Source: Fusibacter_A sp965140735 (GTDB lineage: Bacteria; Bacillota; Clostridia; Peptostreptococcales; Acidaminobacteraceae). From it: a stretch of 64,000 bases of DNA. The notes beneath the pieces were generated by a model. The model was not told the DNA's origin. It was given only the letters and a program-made list of their open reading frames with translations, and did no database searches. Below, piece by piece: positions 26,894 to 36,776 of this stretch (positions within the stretch are counted from its first letter, which is position 1; the number at the start of each line of letters is the position of its first letter). The stretch covers positions 1,240,001 through 1,304,000 of the forward strand of contig OZ223306.1 in NCBI GenBank assembly GCA_965140735.1, written 5' to 3'. The position numbers and the translations under genes are program-made.

Positions 26894-27439
26894 TCACCGA
26901 GACATGCTCCATTCGCTTTTTAGTATACCATAACTTACAGAATCATAATATTCACCATTATAAATCCTAGCCATTCTGAAACACGCCTCTTGTCTCATAC
27001 CCAATTTCTCTGAAAGCTTAATCATTCTTTCATTTCCGGACCATGTCGTTAGACCAATTCTCACCAAATCAGGGAAAATAGTAAATACATGATCTATCCA
27101 TAAACTCATGGCTTCATAACCAATACCACATCCCCAATAAGTCTCATTAAATATAACAACGCCTATTTCTAACCATTTTGTTTCCTCAGATTTCCAATAC
27201 CAACTTACTTCTCCAATCAATTCATCATTAGAAGCATCCACAATCATTTTACAATGGTTTTTAACCGGTTTGCCAGAATTGAATACATTATACATTCTCT
27301 TTATACGGTCTTGTAACTCTTCCAAAGATTCTCTTTTAAAATAGGGTCCATTGAATTCATGGAACAAACGGTCAGGATGATTCATTTCCTCGTATTTTTT
27401 TAGATCATCAATTATCATACTTCTCAATTTTATAGTCAT
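26894..27439 (-). CDS. GNAT family N-acetyltransferase (RimJ/RimL type)
   Basis: The 181-residue acetyl-CoA-dependent transferase has the GNAT core: ELIGEVSWYW (strand 4), WLEIGVVIFNETYWGCGIG (motif A entry, the usual QRGxG here being WGCGIG), then LTTWSGNERMIKLSEKLGM. Related proteins acetylate ribosomal protein N-termini, aminoglycosides or small amines; the substrate here is not identifiable. It precedes the MerR-methyltransferase gene by 14 bases in one transcript. It lies inside the patch bracketed by ychF 3'-end repeats. Confidence 0.88.
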   Translation of the reverse strand: MTIKLRSMIIDDLKKYEEMNHPDRLFHEFNGPYFKRESLEELQDRIKRMYNVFNSGKPVKNHCKMIVDASNDELIGEVSWYWKSEETKWLEIGVVIFNETYWGCGIGYEAMSLWIDHVFTIFPDLVRIGLTTWSGNERMIKLSEKLGMRQEACFRMARIYNGEYYDSVSYGILKSEWSMSR

Positions 27440-27595
27440 ACACTACCTCCATAATCCTATCTTAAAGGTTCGCCCTGGGCGAAAGTCAATAAAAAAGTCA
27501 TATATTTTATGATTACTCGTCCTTAATAATCAAAATTACTATCTGAATATTTAGTACAGCGCCCTACACTTTATAAATTGCAAGGTCGATTATTT

Positions 27596-27610
27596 GATTC
27601 AACGTATAAA
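27596..27610 (+). repeat. Direct repeat, right copy (ychF 3' end)
   Basis: This is an exact 15-base copy of the ychF 3' end, 28 bases before a terminator hairpin in ychF orientation. It may mark the original junction downstream of ychF. Confidence 0.6.
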
Positions 27611-27637
27611 GGGCATTTATTGAACATGTAAAAGACT

Positions 27638-27732
27638 GTCCCCCATTCATATATGTGCACCCTTCGGGCTAGCGTCCTCGCTGTCGCTGTGGATAGCCCT
27701 GCTGGTGCACATATATGAATGGGGGACTTTTT
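27638..27732 (+). terminator. Hairpin element B: terminator with conserved core
   Basis: A perfect 24-bp stem (27638-27661 with 27704-27727) is followed by ACTTTTTG. The loop carries the conserved core CTTCGGGCTAGCGTCC ... GTGGATAGCCC. No plus-strand gene now lies directly upstream, except for the 15-base copy of the ychF end at 27596, so this may be the original ychF terminator. The rest of the 27440-27839 gap shows nothing else. Confidence 0.8.
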
Positions 27733-27839
27733 GTGTCGTCAATAAATTGGGAAATAAAATACAATCATTTTCATCTAACCCTTTTTGAATCCAAAAAATC
27801 TCTCAAAAGAAATAAGGTAGAAAAGCTGTATAACCACAT

Positions 27840-27971
27840 TTAATCATTTAAGTTATTGTCTTTATCTAAATCATGTATCTTTTTTTCTATATTTGCTAAG
27901 CGTTCCATCACTTCTTTATGGGAAACATAAATAAATGCGAATAGAAACAAAACAATAATTATTAATAGCAT
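27840..27971 (-). CDS. Small single-pass membrane protein (43 residues)
   Basis: ATG 27971 is preceded by GGAGG at five-base spacing. The frame encodes a hydrophobic helix (LLIIIVLFLFAFIYV, residues 2-16) followed by an amphipathic charged helix (KEVMERLANIEKKIHDL) that could form a coiled coil. It lies downstream of the M48-type peptidase gene at the end of the restriction-modification locus, on the same strand. I recognise no family. The strong ribosome site and clean topology support a real gene; its size keeps it below common length cut-offs. Confidence 0.6.
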   Translation of the reverse strand: MLLIIIVLFLFAFIYVSHKEVMERLANIEKKIHDLDKDNNLND

Positions 27972-28044
27972 TAAAACCTCCATTTCAAACGATCCAAATT
28001 TCATTTTAAAATACTAGACTGATATAACAAATCGTGTTAAGCAC

Positions 28045-28752
28045 CTACAAATCCATCTTAATGCCATAGTTTTTGAGCCACTCACGCCTTTTTTCATAAT
28101 CAGGCATAATGTTTTCTACCATCATCCAGAACGCCTTTGAATGATCCATGTGGATCATATGACACATCTCGTGAACCACGATATAATCAAGTACCCAAGC
28201 TGGTGCCATAGTACAGCGCCAATTGAATAATAATTCACGCCTTGAAGTACAACTTGCCCAGCGTTTCTTTTGTTCTTTCACTTTTATTTGAGTTGGCTCA
28301 ACTTCAAAATACTTTTGATAGTAAGCTATTCGTTCTGAAACCTTCTCTAACGTCTTTTGCCTATACCAATCTTCCATGGACAATTTCATACTGGTTTGAT
28401 CTCTTGAAGGCGTTTCAATTAAAAACTTGCCTTGAAACAACTTTGTGATTGGAAACTTAAGAGAGTTATTATCAACAATATATAAAGTATAGTTCCTCCC
28501 AAGATATAAAAATGACTCTCCATTAACGTACTCACGATCAATATGACGCGTTTGAATTTCTCTAATTTCATAAAGCTTCTGTACAATCCACTTTGCCTTT
28601 AACCTTACATATCTTAATAAAGTTTCATCGTCAATGCCTTCAGGGGCAACAACGGTTATAATATCAGGTGGCTCTACACCAATTTCTATAGTTTTACGCT
28701 TTCGATAAGTAACTTCAAATTCAATCACCTTTGTCCCATATTCAAACTTCAA
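28045..28752 (-). CDS. YgjP-like M48-type metallopeptidase (DUF45)
   Basis: The protein has about 235 residues with the zinc motif HEMCH inside VVHEMCHMIHMDHSKAFW and the preceding RWASCTSRRELLFNW block, both typical of YgjP/DUF45 (WLM/SprT-like) proteins. A third ligand would come from the His in MDHSKAFW. The start is uncertain: TTG 28752 has AAGGA at nine bases, while GTG 28761 sits directly on that ribosome site. The gene follows hsdR by about 30 bases; DUF45 genes are often found at the end of type I restriction loci, but their role there is unproven. Confidence 0.85.
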   Translation of the reverse strand: MKFEYGTKVIEFEVTYRKRKTIEIGVEPPDIITVVAPEGIDDETLLRYVRLKAKWIVQKLYEIREIQTRHIDREYVNGESFLYLGRNYTLYIVDNNSLKFPITKLFQGKFLIETPSRDQTSMKLSMEDWYRQKTLEKVSERIAYYQKYFEVEPTQIKVKEQKKRWASCTSRRELLFNWRCTMAPAWVLDYIVVHEMCHMIHMDHSKAFWMMVENIMPDYEKRREWLKNYGIKMDL

Positions 28753-28789
28753 AGACTTCACTTCCTTTCTTTAACGTACAAACTGAAGT

Positions 28790-31700
28790 TTAGTCGTTAT
28801 CTGTTGCAAAATGTCGTTTAGCCAACTCAAGAAGTGGATTGACCAACTGCTTTAACTTCTGATAGCCAAAACTATAGTACTTCTTCGTCATAATTGTATT
28901 CTGGATAGCTCTTTCGACTTGATCTGCCTTTGCCTTATTAACTGCAAATCCATCTAAACGGTTCTCTTTGATTGATTTAACAACATCAAAAGTCATCGCC
29001 CTAAATAAGTCTACATCTGAGCTTGATAAATACTCAGCAGGTGACTCTGCAATCAACTCACTTTCTACTTCTTCACCCAGAATTTCTTTGATTTTTAGAT
29101 AAAAAGCATAATCTTTTTTAGATTTAAAACCAAGATTTGCGGCTTCATCCGCTTCACTGTGAGCCATTTCCTTATCAATAAATGCTTTAAGTTTTGCTCT
29201 TCTCTCTTCCCAACTCAGTTTTGTTTCATCCAAAATTCGTTGTAGCTTCTCAAGTAAAGAGGTGAAGTGTACTGGATTATCTTCCATGTTGATGCTAATG
29301 GTATGTCTAATGATATGTTCCATACTGGATGCCACAGCTTCATCTGATTTAAGGGTATCCATCTTATCTTGAAAATCCGTATCAAGTAAAGAGATCGGAC
29401 GAATCCACTGAATCACACCTAGAGCTTTTAAATGATCTGATATTATGGCTCTTGCCTTCTCACCACAATCCGCGATATCAATTGTCTTTTCAGGTTCATA
29501 TCTTGCTTTCGCACCAGCACGAACATATGCCATCCATTTTAAATCATTTAAATCCTCTTTATTCACATGGTTAGGCATTAAGGCTTCAAGGGCAGTTGCA
29601 TATCTCTTATACGCCAGTTCAAATTCCACACGTTTATTTTCGGGTTCTATTACACGCATAACGGCATCGAGATCAGTACGATCAACACCTGTAAACATAC
29701 GTAGTACAGCTTGTTTATAATCCTGCATACGGCTGTATAAGCTGTTTAAGTCTTCCATTTGACCTTCAACATCAGATTGATCAAAGACGCTAAGTGCTTC
29801 TTCTAAGTGATTTGAAATCCCATAGTAATCTACAATAAAGCCATAAGGTTTAGCCGATGTATGTTTAATCAATTCACCTTGTTCATTGATTTCTTCTGTT
29901 TCTCTTATATAAGTACGATTGGTTCTTGCTATCGCCTGTAGGAGAGTATGTTCTCTCAGAGGTCTATCTAAATACATGACCTGTTCTATAGGTGCATCAA
30001 AACCTGTTAACAACATATCTTTCACAATGATAAAACTCAACCGATCTTCTTCTATTCTGCATTTAAATCGATTGATGATTTCATCTTGCTCAGGCTTTGT
30101 CGTCCGATGTGCTTTTAAATAGGGTTGCTCGTTATTTTCACAGCTATAGATGACTTTTACTTCAAGTGGTTCTTCAAAAAATTCAGTCATATGTTTATTA
30201 AGTGCGTCATAATACTTCACACATGCTCTGCGACTCACACAGACAATCTGCGCTTTAAATCCATTTGGATAAATATTATCTTTAAAATGCTTAAGTATGT
30301 CTTTTGCAATCTCATCAATGCGTTCATCCGCTTCTGCTATAGATTGCTTGTTCGCATACTTTTGCTTAATGGCTTCTCGTTCTTCTTCTGTATACTCTGA
30401 GAAGGTTTCTGAGAACATATTTTCTAATGTATCTACTTTAATCTGTAGTTCTGGTTTACGGCCTTCGTAGAGAATCCCAACCGTTGCCCCATCTTCTACC
30501 GCTTCGGACAAGGTATATTGATCAATCTTCATACCAAAGGTTCGGTAAGTATCTTTATCATTTTTTTCTATAGGTGTGCCTGTAAAGCCGATAAAAGCCG
30601 CATTCGGTAATGCCATCCTCATATTCTGCGCAAGTGATGAATACTGTGAGCGATGTGCTTCATCTGTCATGACGATGATGTTAGACTTGTTCGACAATAC
30701 TTCTATGTCTTCTTCAAAGTATAACCCACTTGATTGATGATCGTCTTCAAAGATAATTTTTTTTGATTTCTCACTCTGAAATTTGTGAATCGTCGTCATA
30801 ATGATCTTTGGTTGTGCTTTTTCAAGGAGTGTTTTCATACTCCTTACAGAATTTGCACGTACCAATAACTTATCTTCTTCTTTAGGAGCTAGTGTCAATT
30901 CGGGAAATACACGGCAGAAAGTATCATAAATCTGCTTATCAAGATCGACACGATCTGTAATGACCACTATTGTAGAATCCTTGAGGGACTCCATACGCCT
31001 AATCATACGCGCGAGCATTACCATAGACAGCGACTTGCCACTGCCCTGAGTTGCCCATATAACACCGCCACGTTCTAAAGGTGTTTTTCCAAGTTCAATC
31101 CTTGTGAGGGCTTTATTAACAGCTCTAAACTGCTGATATCTTGCTATCTTCTTGATTTTCTTGCCGCCCTCTTCTTCAAACAGAATAAAGTATTGCATGA
31201 TCTTTAATAGATTTTCTTTTTCTAAAACACCTTGTATGAACAAGTTCTGTCCATTGTTTTCGATATTTTCAATATCAGCCTTTTTAAACGGATATGGATC
31301 TTTCCACTCTAAATAGTGGTTATACTTAGAGCTGATCGTTCCCACATAACCATGGTATTTATTAAAGATACCTGTGATAAAATTGGTATGAAACAGTTTA
31401 TCAATACCTTCATCCTCTACCGCACCTCGCAGGTTCATATACCGACGCAGCTGTTCATAGCCGTCTTTCTTACCCGCTTTGATATCTGATTCCATCTCCT
31501 TAAAAGGTGATTTACACTCAATAACCACCACAGGAATACCGTTGATGTAAACGATAAGATCAGGAATACACGACTCATTTACACCTTTGATTCTTAATTG
31601 TGATACCACATGAAAGGTATTATTACTGACATCGTCAAAGTCAATGTACTTTACTGTATGGTGTTTCTTCTTACCAGTACCTTCCGCTTGTTCTAGAGAC

Positions 31701-32002
31701 AAGTTTAGATTCACGATAATTTTATAGAGGTTCTCATTAATCTCATGTAGTGAAGTGCCATGTTGCGATCCGTTAGAAAGAATGTCGACTGCTTTAATCA
31801 AACTTGATTCATTCATCCAAGGGTTTAGATGCTTTAAACGATCAACAAGATACTTTGTCAAAATCACATCGCGATTCGATGCACGTTCACCGGATTCTTT
31901 GGTGAGTAATTTACCATCGAGATAGGTATAACCAAGGTGATTTGTCATGTAATCTATGGCTGGTTTTTCAACAAGTATATATTCATTTCCTAGATACGAC
32001 AT
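28790..32002 (-). CDS. hsdR: Type I restriction enzyme HsdR subunit
   Basis: This 1070-residue motor/nuclease subunit has the N-terminal PD-(D/E)xK nuclease (Pro 147-Asp 148, then ECK at 162-164 in VVVIECKSP), a superfamily 2 helicase core with ATQGSGKSLSM (Walker A), VIVMTDEAHRSQ (DEAH box), FTGTPI and, in the second RecA domain, DMLLTGFDAP and QAIARTNRT. A C-terminal helical domain docks to the methylase. It translocates DNA and cuts unmodified DNA far from the recognition site. All motifs are intact. It is 12 bases after hsdS. Confidence 0.96.
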   Translation of the reverse strand: MSYLGNEYILVEKPAIDYMTNHLGYTYLDGKLLTKESGERASNRDVILTKYLVDRLKHLNPWMNESSLIKAVDILSNGSQHGTSLHEINENLYKIIVNLNLSLEQAEGTGKKKHHTVKYIDFDDVSNNTFHVVSQLRIKGVNESCIPDLIVYINGIPVVVIECKSPFKEMESDIKAGKKDGYEQLRRYMNLRGAVEDEGIDKLFHTNFITGIFNKYHGYVGTISSKYNHYLEWKDPYPFKKADIENIENNGQNLFIQGVLEKENLLKIMQYFILFEEEGGKKIKKIARYQQFRAVNKALTRIELGKTPLERGGVIWATQGSGKSLSMVMLARMIRRMESLKDSTIVVITDRVDLDKQIYDTFCRVFPELTLAPKEEDKLLVRANSVRSMKTLLEKAQPKIIMTTIHKFQSEKSKKIIFEDDHQSSGLYFEEDIEVLSNKSNIIVMTDEAHRSQYSSLAQNMRMALPNAAFIGFTGTPIEKNDKDTYRTFGMKIDQYTLSEAVEDGATVGILYEGRKPELQIKVDTLENMFSETFSEYTEEEREAIKQKYANKQSIAEADERIDEIAKDILKHFKDNIYPNGFKAQIVCVSRRACVKYYDALNKHMTEFFEEPLEVKVIYSCENNEQPYLKAHRTTKPEQDEIINRFKCRIEEDRLSFIIVKDMLLTGFDAPIEQVMYLDRPLREHTLLQAIARTNRTYIRETEEINEQGELIKHTSAKPYGFIVDYYGISNHLEEALSVFDQSDVEGQMEDLNSLYSRMQDYKQAVLRMFTGVDRTDLDAVMRVIEPENKRVEFELAYKRYATALEALMPNHVNKEDLNDLKWMAYVRAGAKARYEPEKTIDIADCGEKARAIISDHLKALGVIQWIRPISLLDTDFQDKMDTLKSDEAVASSMEHIIRHTISINMEDNPVHFTSLLEKLQRILDETKLSWEERRAKLKAFIDKEMAHSEADEAANLGFKSKKDYAFYLKIKEILGEEVESELIAESPAEYLSSSDVDLFRAMTFDVVKSIKENRLDGFAVNKAKADQVERAIQNTIMTKKYYSFGYQKLKQLVNPLLELAKRHFATDND

Positions 32003-32013
32003 GGGTTCACCTC

Positions 32014-33306
32014 CTAGTTATCTATTTTGACTCTGGTTTTACCTGTTAAGAGTTGTTGCATTAGACCTTTTTTAAGTTCTATAAGACTATATAATTCAGT
32101 TCTATATAATTCTATTCTTTCATCAACTGAAGAGAGAACATTTGAAATTTCATTTTGTTCACCTTCAGAAGGTACTGGAATATCTAGATCTCTAATCATT
32201 CCCAAAGCAACGAATTTTTGCACTCCTCCATTTGACTTTTTTTGAAATTGTCTTAAAATAGTTTCTGAATCAAGAAGATATTTCAATAACTTATTATCAT
32301 AACTGCTCTTAGCAAATTTGATCAAAGCAACATTCTTTATTGATATTTCAAAGTCAAGATTCACAATAACAGGATTTCCTATTGTTCCAATCATTCCAAA
32401 AAGAATATCACCATTCTCAACATGCGATCTTTGTGATACTTCTCGATGATCATTCTCAGTTATATATGATATTTCAGTAAAATCTAGTCCATATGACTTT
32501 AAATTTTTTGATGTTACAAATGGGATCCCATTATCAAGTTGTTTTGGTGAATCATGTGTTCCGTCTCGAACATCTGTAAGGTCCTTAAGTTTCTTAACTT
32601 CCCACTCCACAGGAATCCGACCAACTTCACTATCCTTAAACTCTGTATGCCCAATTCCCTCAGTCAACAGCTTTTGCATCAGACCTTTTTTAAGTTCTTT
32701 CAGGTCTTCAATCATGCCGTCTACTTCATTAATATGCTCATCGACAGTAGAGAGTATTTTGGCTATTTTCTTTTGTTCTAGGAAAGGCGGTAATAAAACT
32801 TCAATTGTTTTTAAAGCCCCTAAGCCAATTCTTTGTCTTGTACTTCCAGTACTTCTTGCAATTGCAATATTGCGAAAATAGTCAGAATTAATTGCGTATG
32901 CAACGTAATCTGGATCGTACTTATTTTGATCTACTGATAATCTGATACCATCTGAGCACATCAAGTATCTCTCTTCAATTGACGGAATCTTACACGCTCT
33001 AGCAACTGGTTCTGCCATTTTCGCTAATATTATATCACCAGGATAGATATTACATTTCCTCAATTCGTCAGCCTTTTCCTCTGATGTGTACACCTTTGAG
33101 TCATTAAGGAATTCTCCATCTCCAATATTCTGTAATTGAATTACTCGAACACCAACTTCAGTATAATGCTCTGTTTTCAAGTCAGAACCAAAAGGACCAC
33201 CAGAAAACGAATATCTATCTGTTGCATCAGCAATTTCTTTCAATTCAATACTTTCCCACTCTATTGGAATTCTACCTAGTTTAGTTTTCTTGTAGTTTCC
33301 ATCCAT
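32014..33306 (-). CDS. hsdS: Type I restriction enzyme specificity subunit HsdS
   Basis: The 430-residue subunit has two target-recognition domains, each starting with a matching phrase (LGRIPIEWESIEL near residue 8 and VGRIPVEWEVKKL near 229) and each ending in a long conserved helix (LKELKKGLMQKLLTEG and IELKKGLMQQLLTGK). The halves each read one part of a bipartite site. The two-fold repeat makes half-gene recombination possible. No partial second hsdS or inverted repeats are seen nearby, so there is no sign of phase variation in the window. Confidence 0.95.
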   Translation of the reverse strand: MDGNYKKTKLGRIPIEWESIELKEIADATDRYSFSGGPFGSDLKTEHYTEVGVRVIQLQNIGDGEFLNDSKVYTSEEKADELRKCNIYPGDIILAKMAEPVARACKIPSIEERYLMCSDGIRLSVDQNKYDPDYVAYAINSDYFRNIAIARSTGSTRQRIGLGALKTIEVLLPPFLEQKKIAKILSTVDEHINEVDGMIEDLKELKKGLMQKLLTEGIGHTEFKDSEVGRIPVEWEVKKLKDLTDVRDGTHDSPKQLDNGIPFVTSKNLKSYGLDFTEISYITENDHREVSQRSHVENGDILFGMIGTIGNPVIVNLDFEISIKNVALIKFAKSSYDNKLLKYLLDSETILRQFQKKSNGGVQKFVALGMIRDLDIPVPSEGEQNEISNVLSSVDERIELYRTELYSLIELKKGLMQQLLTGKTRVKIDN

Positions 33307-33318
33307 AGTTCCACCACC

Positions 33319-34830
33319 CTATATCCTCTCAAATCCAAGCTCACTCAAGAATTCATTAATCTGCTTTCTAGATTCTTCAAGTCTTCCTTCACGTTCAGCA
33401 ATCCGTCTTGCCACAGCATTAATATCCACTTCTTCTTCAGGTTCAGTCGTATCCACATATCGGCTGATATTTAAGTTATAATCGTTTTCACGAATCTCAT
33501 CTATTGCGATCACTTCAGCGTATTTATCAACTGCTTCATAATTATCATACGCCGCTACAACTTTAGTAATATCCTCTGGTCTTAATCTATTCATGTTGCC
33601 ATCTTTAACAAAGTGATTACTGGCATCTATAAATAAGACTTTGCCTTTTTTATCAGCAGTTTTATTCTTATTAAGCACCAATATAGCCGCTGGAATACCT
33701 GTCCCGTAAAATAGGTTTTGTGGTAATCCAATGATGGCTTCAAATAAATCGTCTTCTAAAATTCCCTTACGAATTTTTCCTTCTGCGCCACCTCTAAAGA
33801 GCAGACCATGAGGGACTACAGTTGCCATTTTTCCATTACTATTAAGTGATGCGATCATATGTTCAACAAAAGCAAGATCACCGTAAGATTTTGGCGGTAC
33901 GCCATAACTAAAGCGATGATATGAATTGCTTTGTGCCAATTCAATCCCCCAGTTGCTTAATGAAAACGGTGGATTGGCAATGACTTTATCGAAAGTCTTG
34001 ATCGTTGAACCATTTAGGTGCTTAGGTTCTCTAATGACATCGCCTTTTTCGATAGCAGCACCACGAGCATCATGCAGTAACATGTTCAGTTTGCAGATCG
34101 ACCATGTGGACAAGTTAATCTCTTGTCCATAGACTTGTACGTTTCTATGGTTACCCCCTTGCGCTTTTACATACTCAAGAGCATTGATTAAAAAGCCACC
34201 ACTACCCGCTGTTGGGTCATAAATAGTATCTGTTTCTACAGGTTGTAACACTTTCACCATTAATTCTTTGATCCCTTCAGGTGTGTAGAATTCGCCACCT
34301 TTTTTACCACCATCATCAGCAAATTTCTTTAGAAGATACATATAAGCATCACCAAGTATGTCTGGCTTTTCAAGGCCTTCGTTAGATAAATTGATGCTAT
34401 CAAAAATCTGAAGTAATTGATTGAGTTTTGCATCTGGTACACGTTCTTTGTCGTTGTAATTAGCTGTTGTAAGGACGCCCACAAGTTCTGAGTTTTTAGC
34501 ATGATCTTCTATCGCCTGAAACGCTTTATCCAGTTGTGGTCCAATATTGAGATTTAAGTCCTTTAGTTTCTCCCAGCGTGCCTCTTTAGGGACAAAGAAG
34601 GTGTCATAAGAAGGTGCATCCTCAATCATTTGATCTAAAAAATCTTTTGGCAAATCTGCTTTTTCTACTAATAGCTTCTCTCTTTCAAAGTTAAATTGAT
34701 CGTTCATACGCTTTAAGAACATCATACCAAAGATGTAATCCATATATTGAGCTGAGCTTAATGAACCACGTAATACTTCCGCACAGTCCCAAAGCTTTGT
34801 TTCCAGTTGTTGTAGATTGAGTTTCATCAT
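33319..34830 (-). CDS. hsdM: Type I restriction enzyme methylase HsdM
   Basis: The 503-residue N6-adenine methyltransferase has an N-terminal helical HsdM domain (LWDCAEVLRGSLSSAQYMDYIF), the SAM motif YDPTAGSGGFLINAL and the catalytic NPPF (VIANPPFSLSNW), plus QNLFYGTGIPAAILVLNK. With HsdS it methylates the recognition site. It is the first gene of hsdM-hsdS-hsdR-DUF45. A small hairpin (GTGGCT, loop CAAA, AGCCAC, at 34879-34894) lies in its leader, and a TATAAT-like box is at about 34900-34910 but without a good -35. Confidence 0.96.
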   Translation of the reverse strand: MMKLNLQQLETKLWDCAEVLRGSLSSAQYMDYIFGMMFLKRMNDQFNFEREKLLVEKADLPKDFLDQMIEDAPSYDTFFVPKEARWEKLKDLNLNIGPQLDKAFQAIEDHAKNSELVGVLTTANYNDKERVPDAKLNQLLQIFDSINLSNEGLEKPDILGDAYMYLLKKFADDGGKKGGEFYTPEGIKELMVKVLQPVETDTIYDPTAGSGGFLINALEYVKAQGGNHRNVQVYGQEINLSTWSICKLNMLLHDARGAAIEKGDVIREPKHLNGSTIKTFDKVIANPPFSLSNWGIELAQSNSYHRFSYGVPPKSYGDLAFVEHMIASLNSNGKMATVVPHGLLFRGGAEGKIRKGILEDDLFEAIIGLPQNLFYGTGIPAAILVLNKNKTADKKGKVLFIDASNHFVKDGNMNRLRPEDITKVVAAYDNYEAVDKYAEVIAIDEIRENDYNLNISRYVDTTEPEEEVDINAVARRIAEREGRLEESRKQINEFLSELGFERI

Positions 34831-35040
34831 TTTTGCCCCTTATTTTCTATATTTCTAAATTATCTTTTATTTTATTAGGTGGCTTTTGAGCCACTAAGAA
34901 TATTATACTATTAACTGCCAATCTATGCTATTAAATGGCGAAAGTAATTATTCAAATATTAAAAGCCTTTGTCAGTTGATAATACAACCACCAAAAGCCT
35001 TTAGTCTCTTTTTCATCACACTCAAGATATAAAATGAATA

Positions 35041-35124
35041 CCCCCTTACCATACACACATCCGAAGGGCTATCCACAGTGTCAGCGAGGACTCTAGCCCG
35101 AAGGGTACGTGTATGGTAAGGGGG
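35041..35124 (-). terminator. Hairpin element C: terminator with conserved core
   Basis: A perfect 16-bp outer stem (35041-35056 with 35109-35124) encloses the conserved core, read on the minus strand as CCCTTCGGGCTAGAGTCC ... GTGGATAGCCC. It lies 20 bases after the chemoreceptor stop. The T tract after it is weak (TATTCATTTT). The rest of the gap 34831-35144 holds only the hsdM leader. Confidence 0.75.
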
Positions 35125-35144
35125 TTATATAGAGACACTTTATG

Positions 35145-36623
35145 TTATTCATTAACCTGATAGTTAGTCAAGGCTTCAACTGTTTTCGAAATTTCCTTCA
35201 TAGCTTCGACGAAATCTTCCACATAGCGGACATTGTTCTGACTGATATTAACGGCTTGTTCACTGCTCACGGATATTTCTTCACTTGTGGCAGAAAGATT
35301 ACTGATCGAGTCTACAATATTGTTATTAGAAAGATGAATCCCTTTCATTCTATCATTTACATCGATTACATTCCTATTGAGTTTTTGCATTTCTGATTCA
35401 ATCTGATGAAAGTTTGTTCTTGTCTTATCCAGTAATGCCTTTTGATTTTCTGATATCTGAACATTGTCAGATACTTTTTCAGATACAGCACTGGTGTTTT
35501 CAGATAATTCATCCAGTATCACAGAAATATTTTCTGTAGCCTTTCTCGTTTCTTCTGCTAATTTTCGGATTTCTTCAGCAACGACTGCGAACCCTCTGCC
35601 AGCTTCTCCAGCTCTTGCAGCTTCAATAGAAGCATTCAAAGCAAGTAGGTTCGTTTGTGCTGAAATGTCCAGTATGATACTTGTAATACTCCTTACCTCA
35701 GTTGCCTTTTTCATCATGTCATCAGTGGCTTCTTTCATGGACTGTCCTGAGTTAATCGATTGATCCGATTGTTTATTTAATTGATCCATGACCAATACGC
35801 TATTATCAATCACTGTTGATGTGTGTTCTGCTATTTCAACGATCCCTTTTGTCTTCTCAAAAGTATCCTCAATAACTTCCTGTATAGAATTCGTCATACT
35901 AGTTTGTTGTTCAATATTTTCAGCAGTTTGAGTACTGCCATCTGAAATATCTTTAAGCGCATAATATATCGTATTAGTAGTTGTTGCAATTTCATTCAAA
36001 GCTTCTGAAGTACTTTCCACATTACTAAGCACATACTTTGCAGACGAAACAACATTAACCGCCATTGCTCTATTGGATTCTGAAACTTCCCTAATCTTAC
36101 TGGATGATTCATCAAAAAAACGAATAAGAATATTAGTCCCTAAGATCAATACAGTGCCACATAACAAAGAAATAATAAATTGAATCATCACAAATTCAAT
36201 GACATCTTGCAAATTTGAAGCAGCTGCAACCATCATAGCGATTTTAACAATATTTATGAAAATAAAGTAGAAACCCATTCGCATCGAGATCTTTTTATTT
36301 AAATAGAGCATAAATATAAATAGAATAGGAATCATAAAAGGATAGCTCGTATTGCTACTAAAACTTAATAAAACAACGGTATAAACGATAGAAAAACTGA
36401 TTGCAACATAAGGTAGCAATACTAAATACAATTTTTTATTTGCGAAAACAAAAATGCTACCCAAATAAAAAAGTATTAATAAGATAATAGGTATAATACT
36501 CACTATTGGCGAACGACCTGAAAATGCCAGTTGAGCGATATTACCAACTAACATGAAAATAGTTGTTAACGTTAATCCTGTGAATAGAACTTTGTTTATT
36601 CTGATTACCTGCTTCGAATCCAT
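35145..36623 (-). CDS. Methyl-accepting chemotaxis protein with membrane-embedded N-terminus
   Basis: The 492-residue receptor has about six membrane helices in residues 10-170 and no extracellular sensor domain or clear HAMP, followed by the signalling domain with TNLLALNASIEAARAGEAGR at the hairpin tip. Such receptors may sense membrane state, or a signal within the bilayer, but the ligand is unknown. It is a single gene between the sigma-54 activator and hsdM, with hairpin element C as its terminator and element D in front. Confidence 0.9.
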   Translation of the reverse strand: MDSKQVIRINKVLFTGLTLTTIFMLVGNIAQLAFSGRSPIVSIIPIILLILFYLGSIFVFANKKLYLVLLPYVAISFSIVYTVVLLSFSSNTSYPFMIPILFIFMLYLNKKISMRMGFYFIFINIVKIAMMVAAASNLQDVIEFVMIQFIISLLCGTVLILGTNILIRFFDESSSKIREVSESNRAMAVNVVSSAKYVLSNVESTSEALNEIATTTNTIYYALKDISDGSTQTAENIEQQTSMTNSIQEVIEDTFEKTKGIVEIAEHTSTVIDNSVLVMDQLNKQSDQSINSGQSMKEATDDMMKKATEVRSITSIILDISAQTNLLALNASIEAARAGEAGRGFAVVAEEIRKLAEETRKATENISVILDELSENTSAVSEKVSDNVQISENQKALLDKTRTNFHQIESEMQKLNRNVIDVNDRMKGIHLSNNNIVDSISNLSATSEEISVSSEQAVNISQNNVRYVEDFVEAMKEISKTVEALTNYQVNE

Positions 36624-36776
36624 ATGCCACCCCTTGCTCCATCAAATCAATTGACTTATCAAGCCAATTCAATTATTATGATTACAATTTTCATATCATT
36701 TCAAGTATATCATATAAACAATATTCATTCTATTATTAATATTTCAAAATAATTTCTTGTGACATAGAAAGAAATC

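Noticed and set aside
28045..34830. Phase-variable restriction locus
   Set aside because: Only one hsdS is present, without a recombinase, partial hsdS or inverted repeats, so inversion is not supported.
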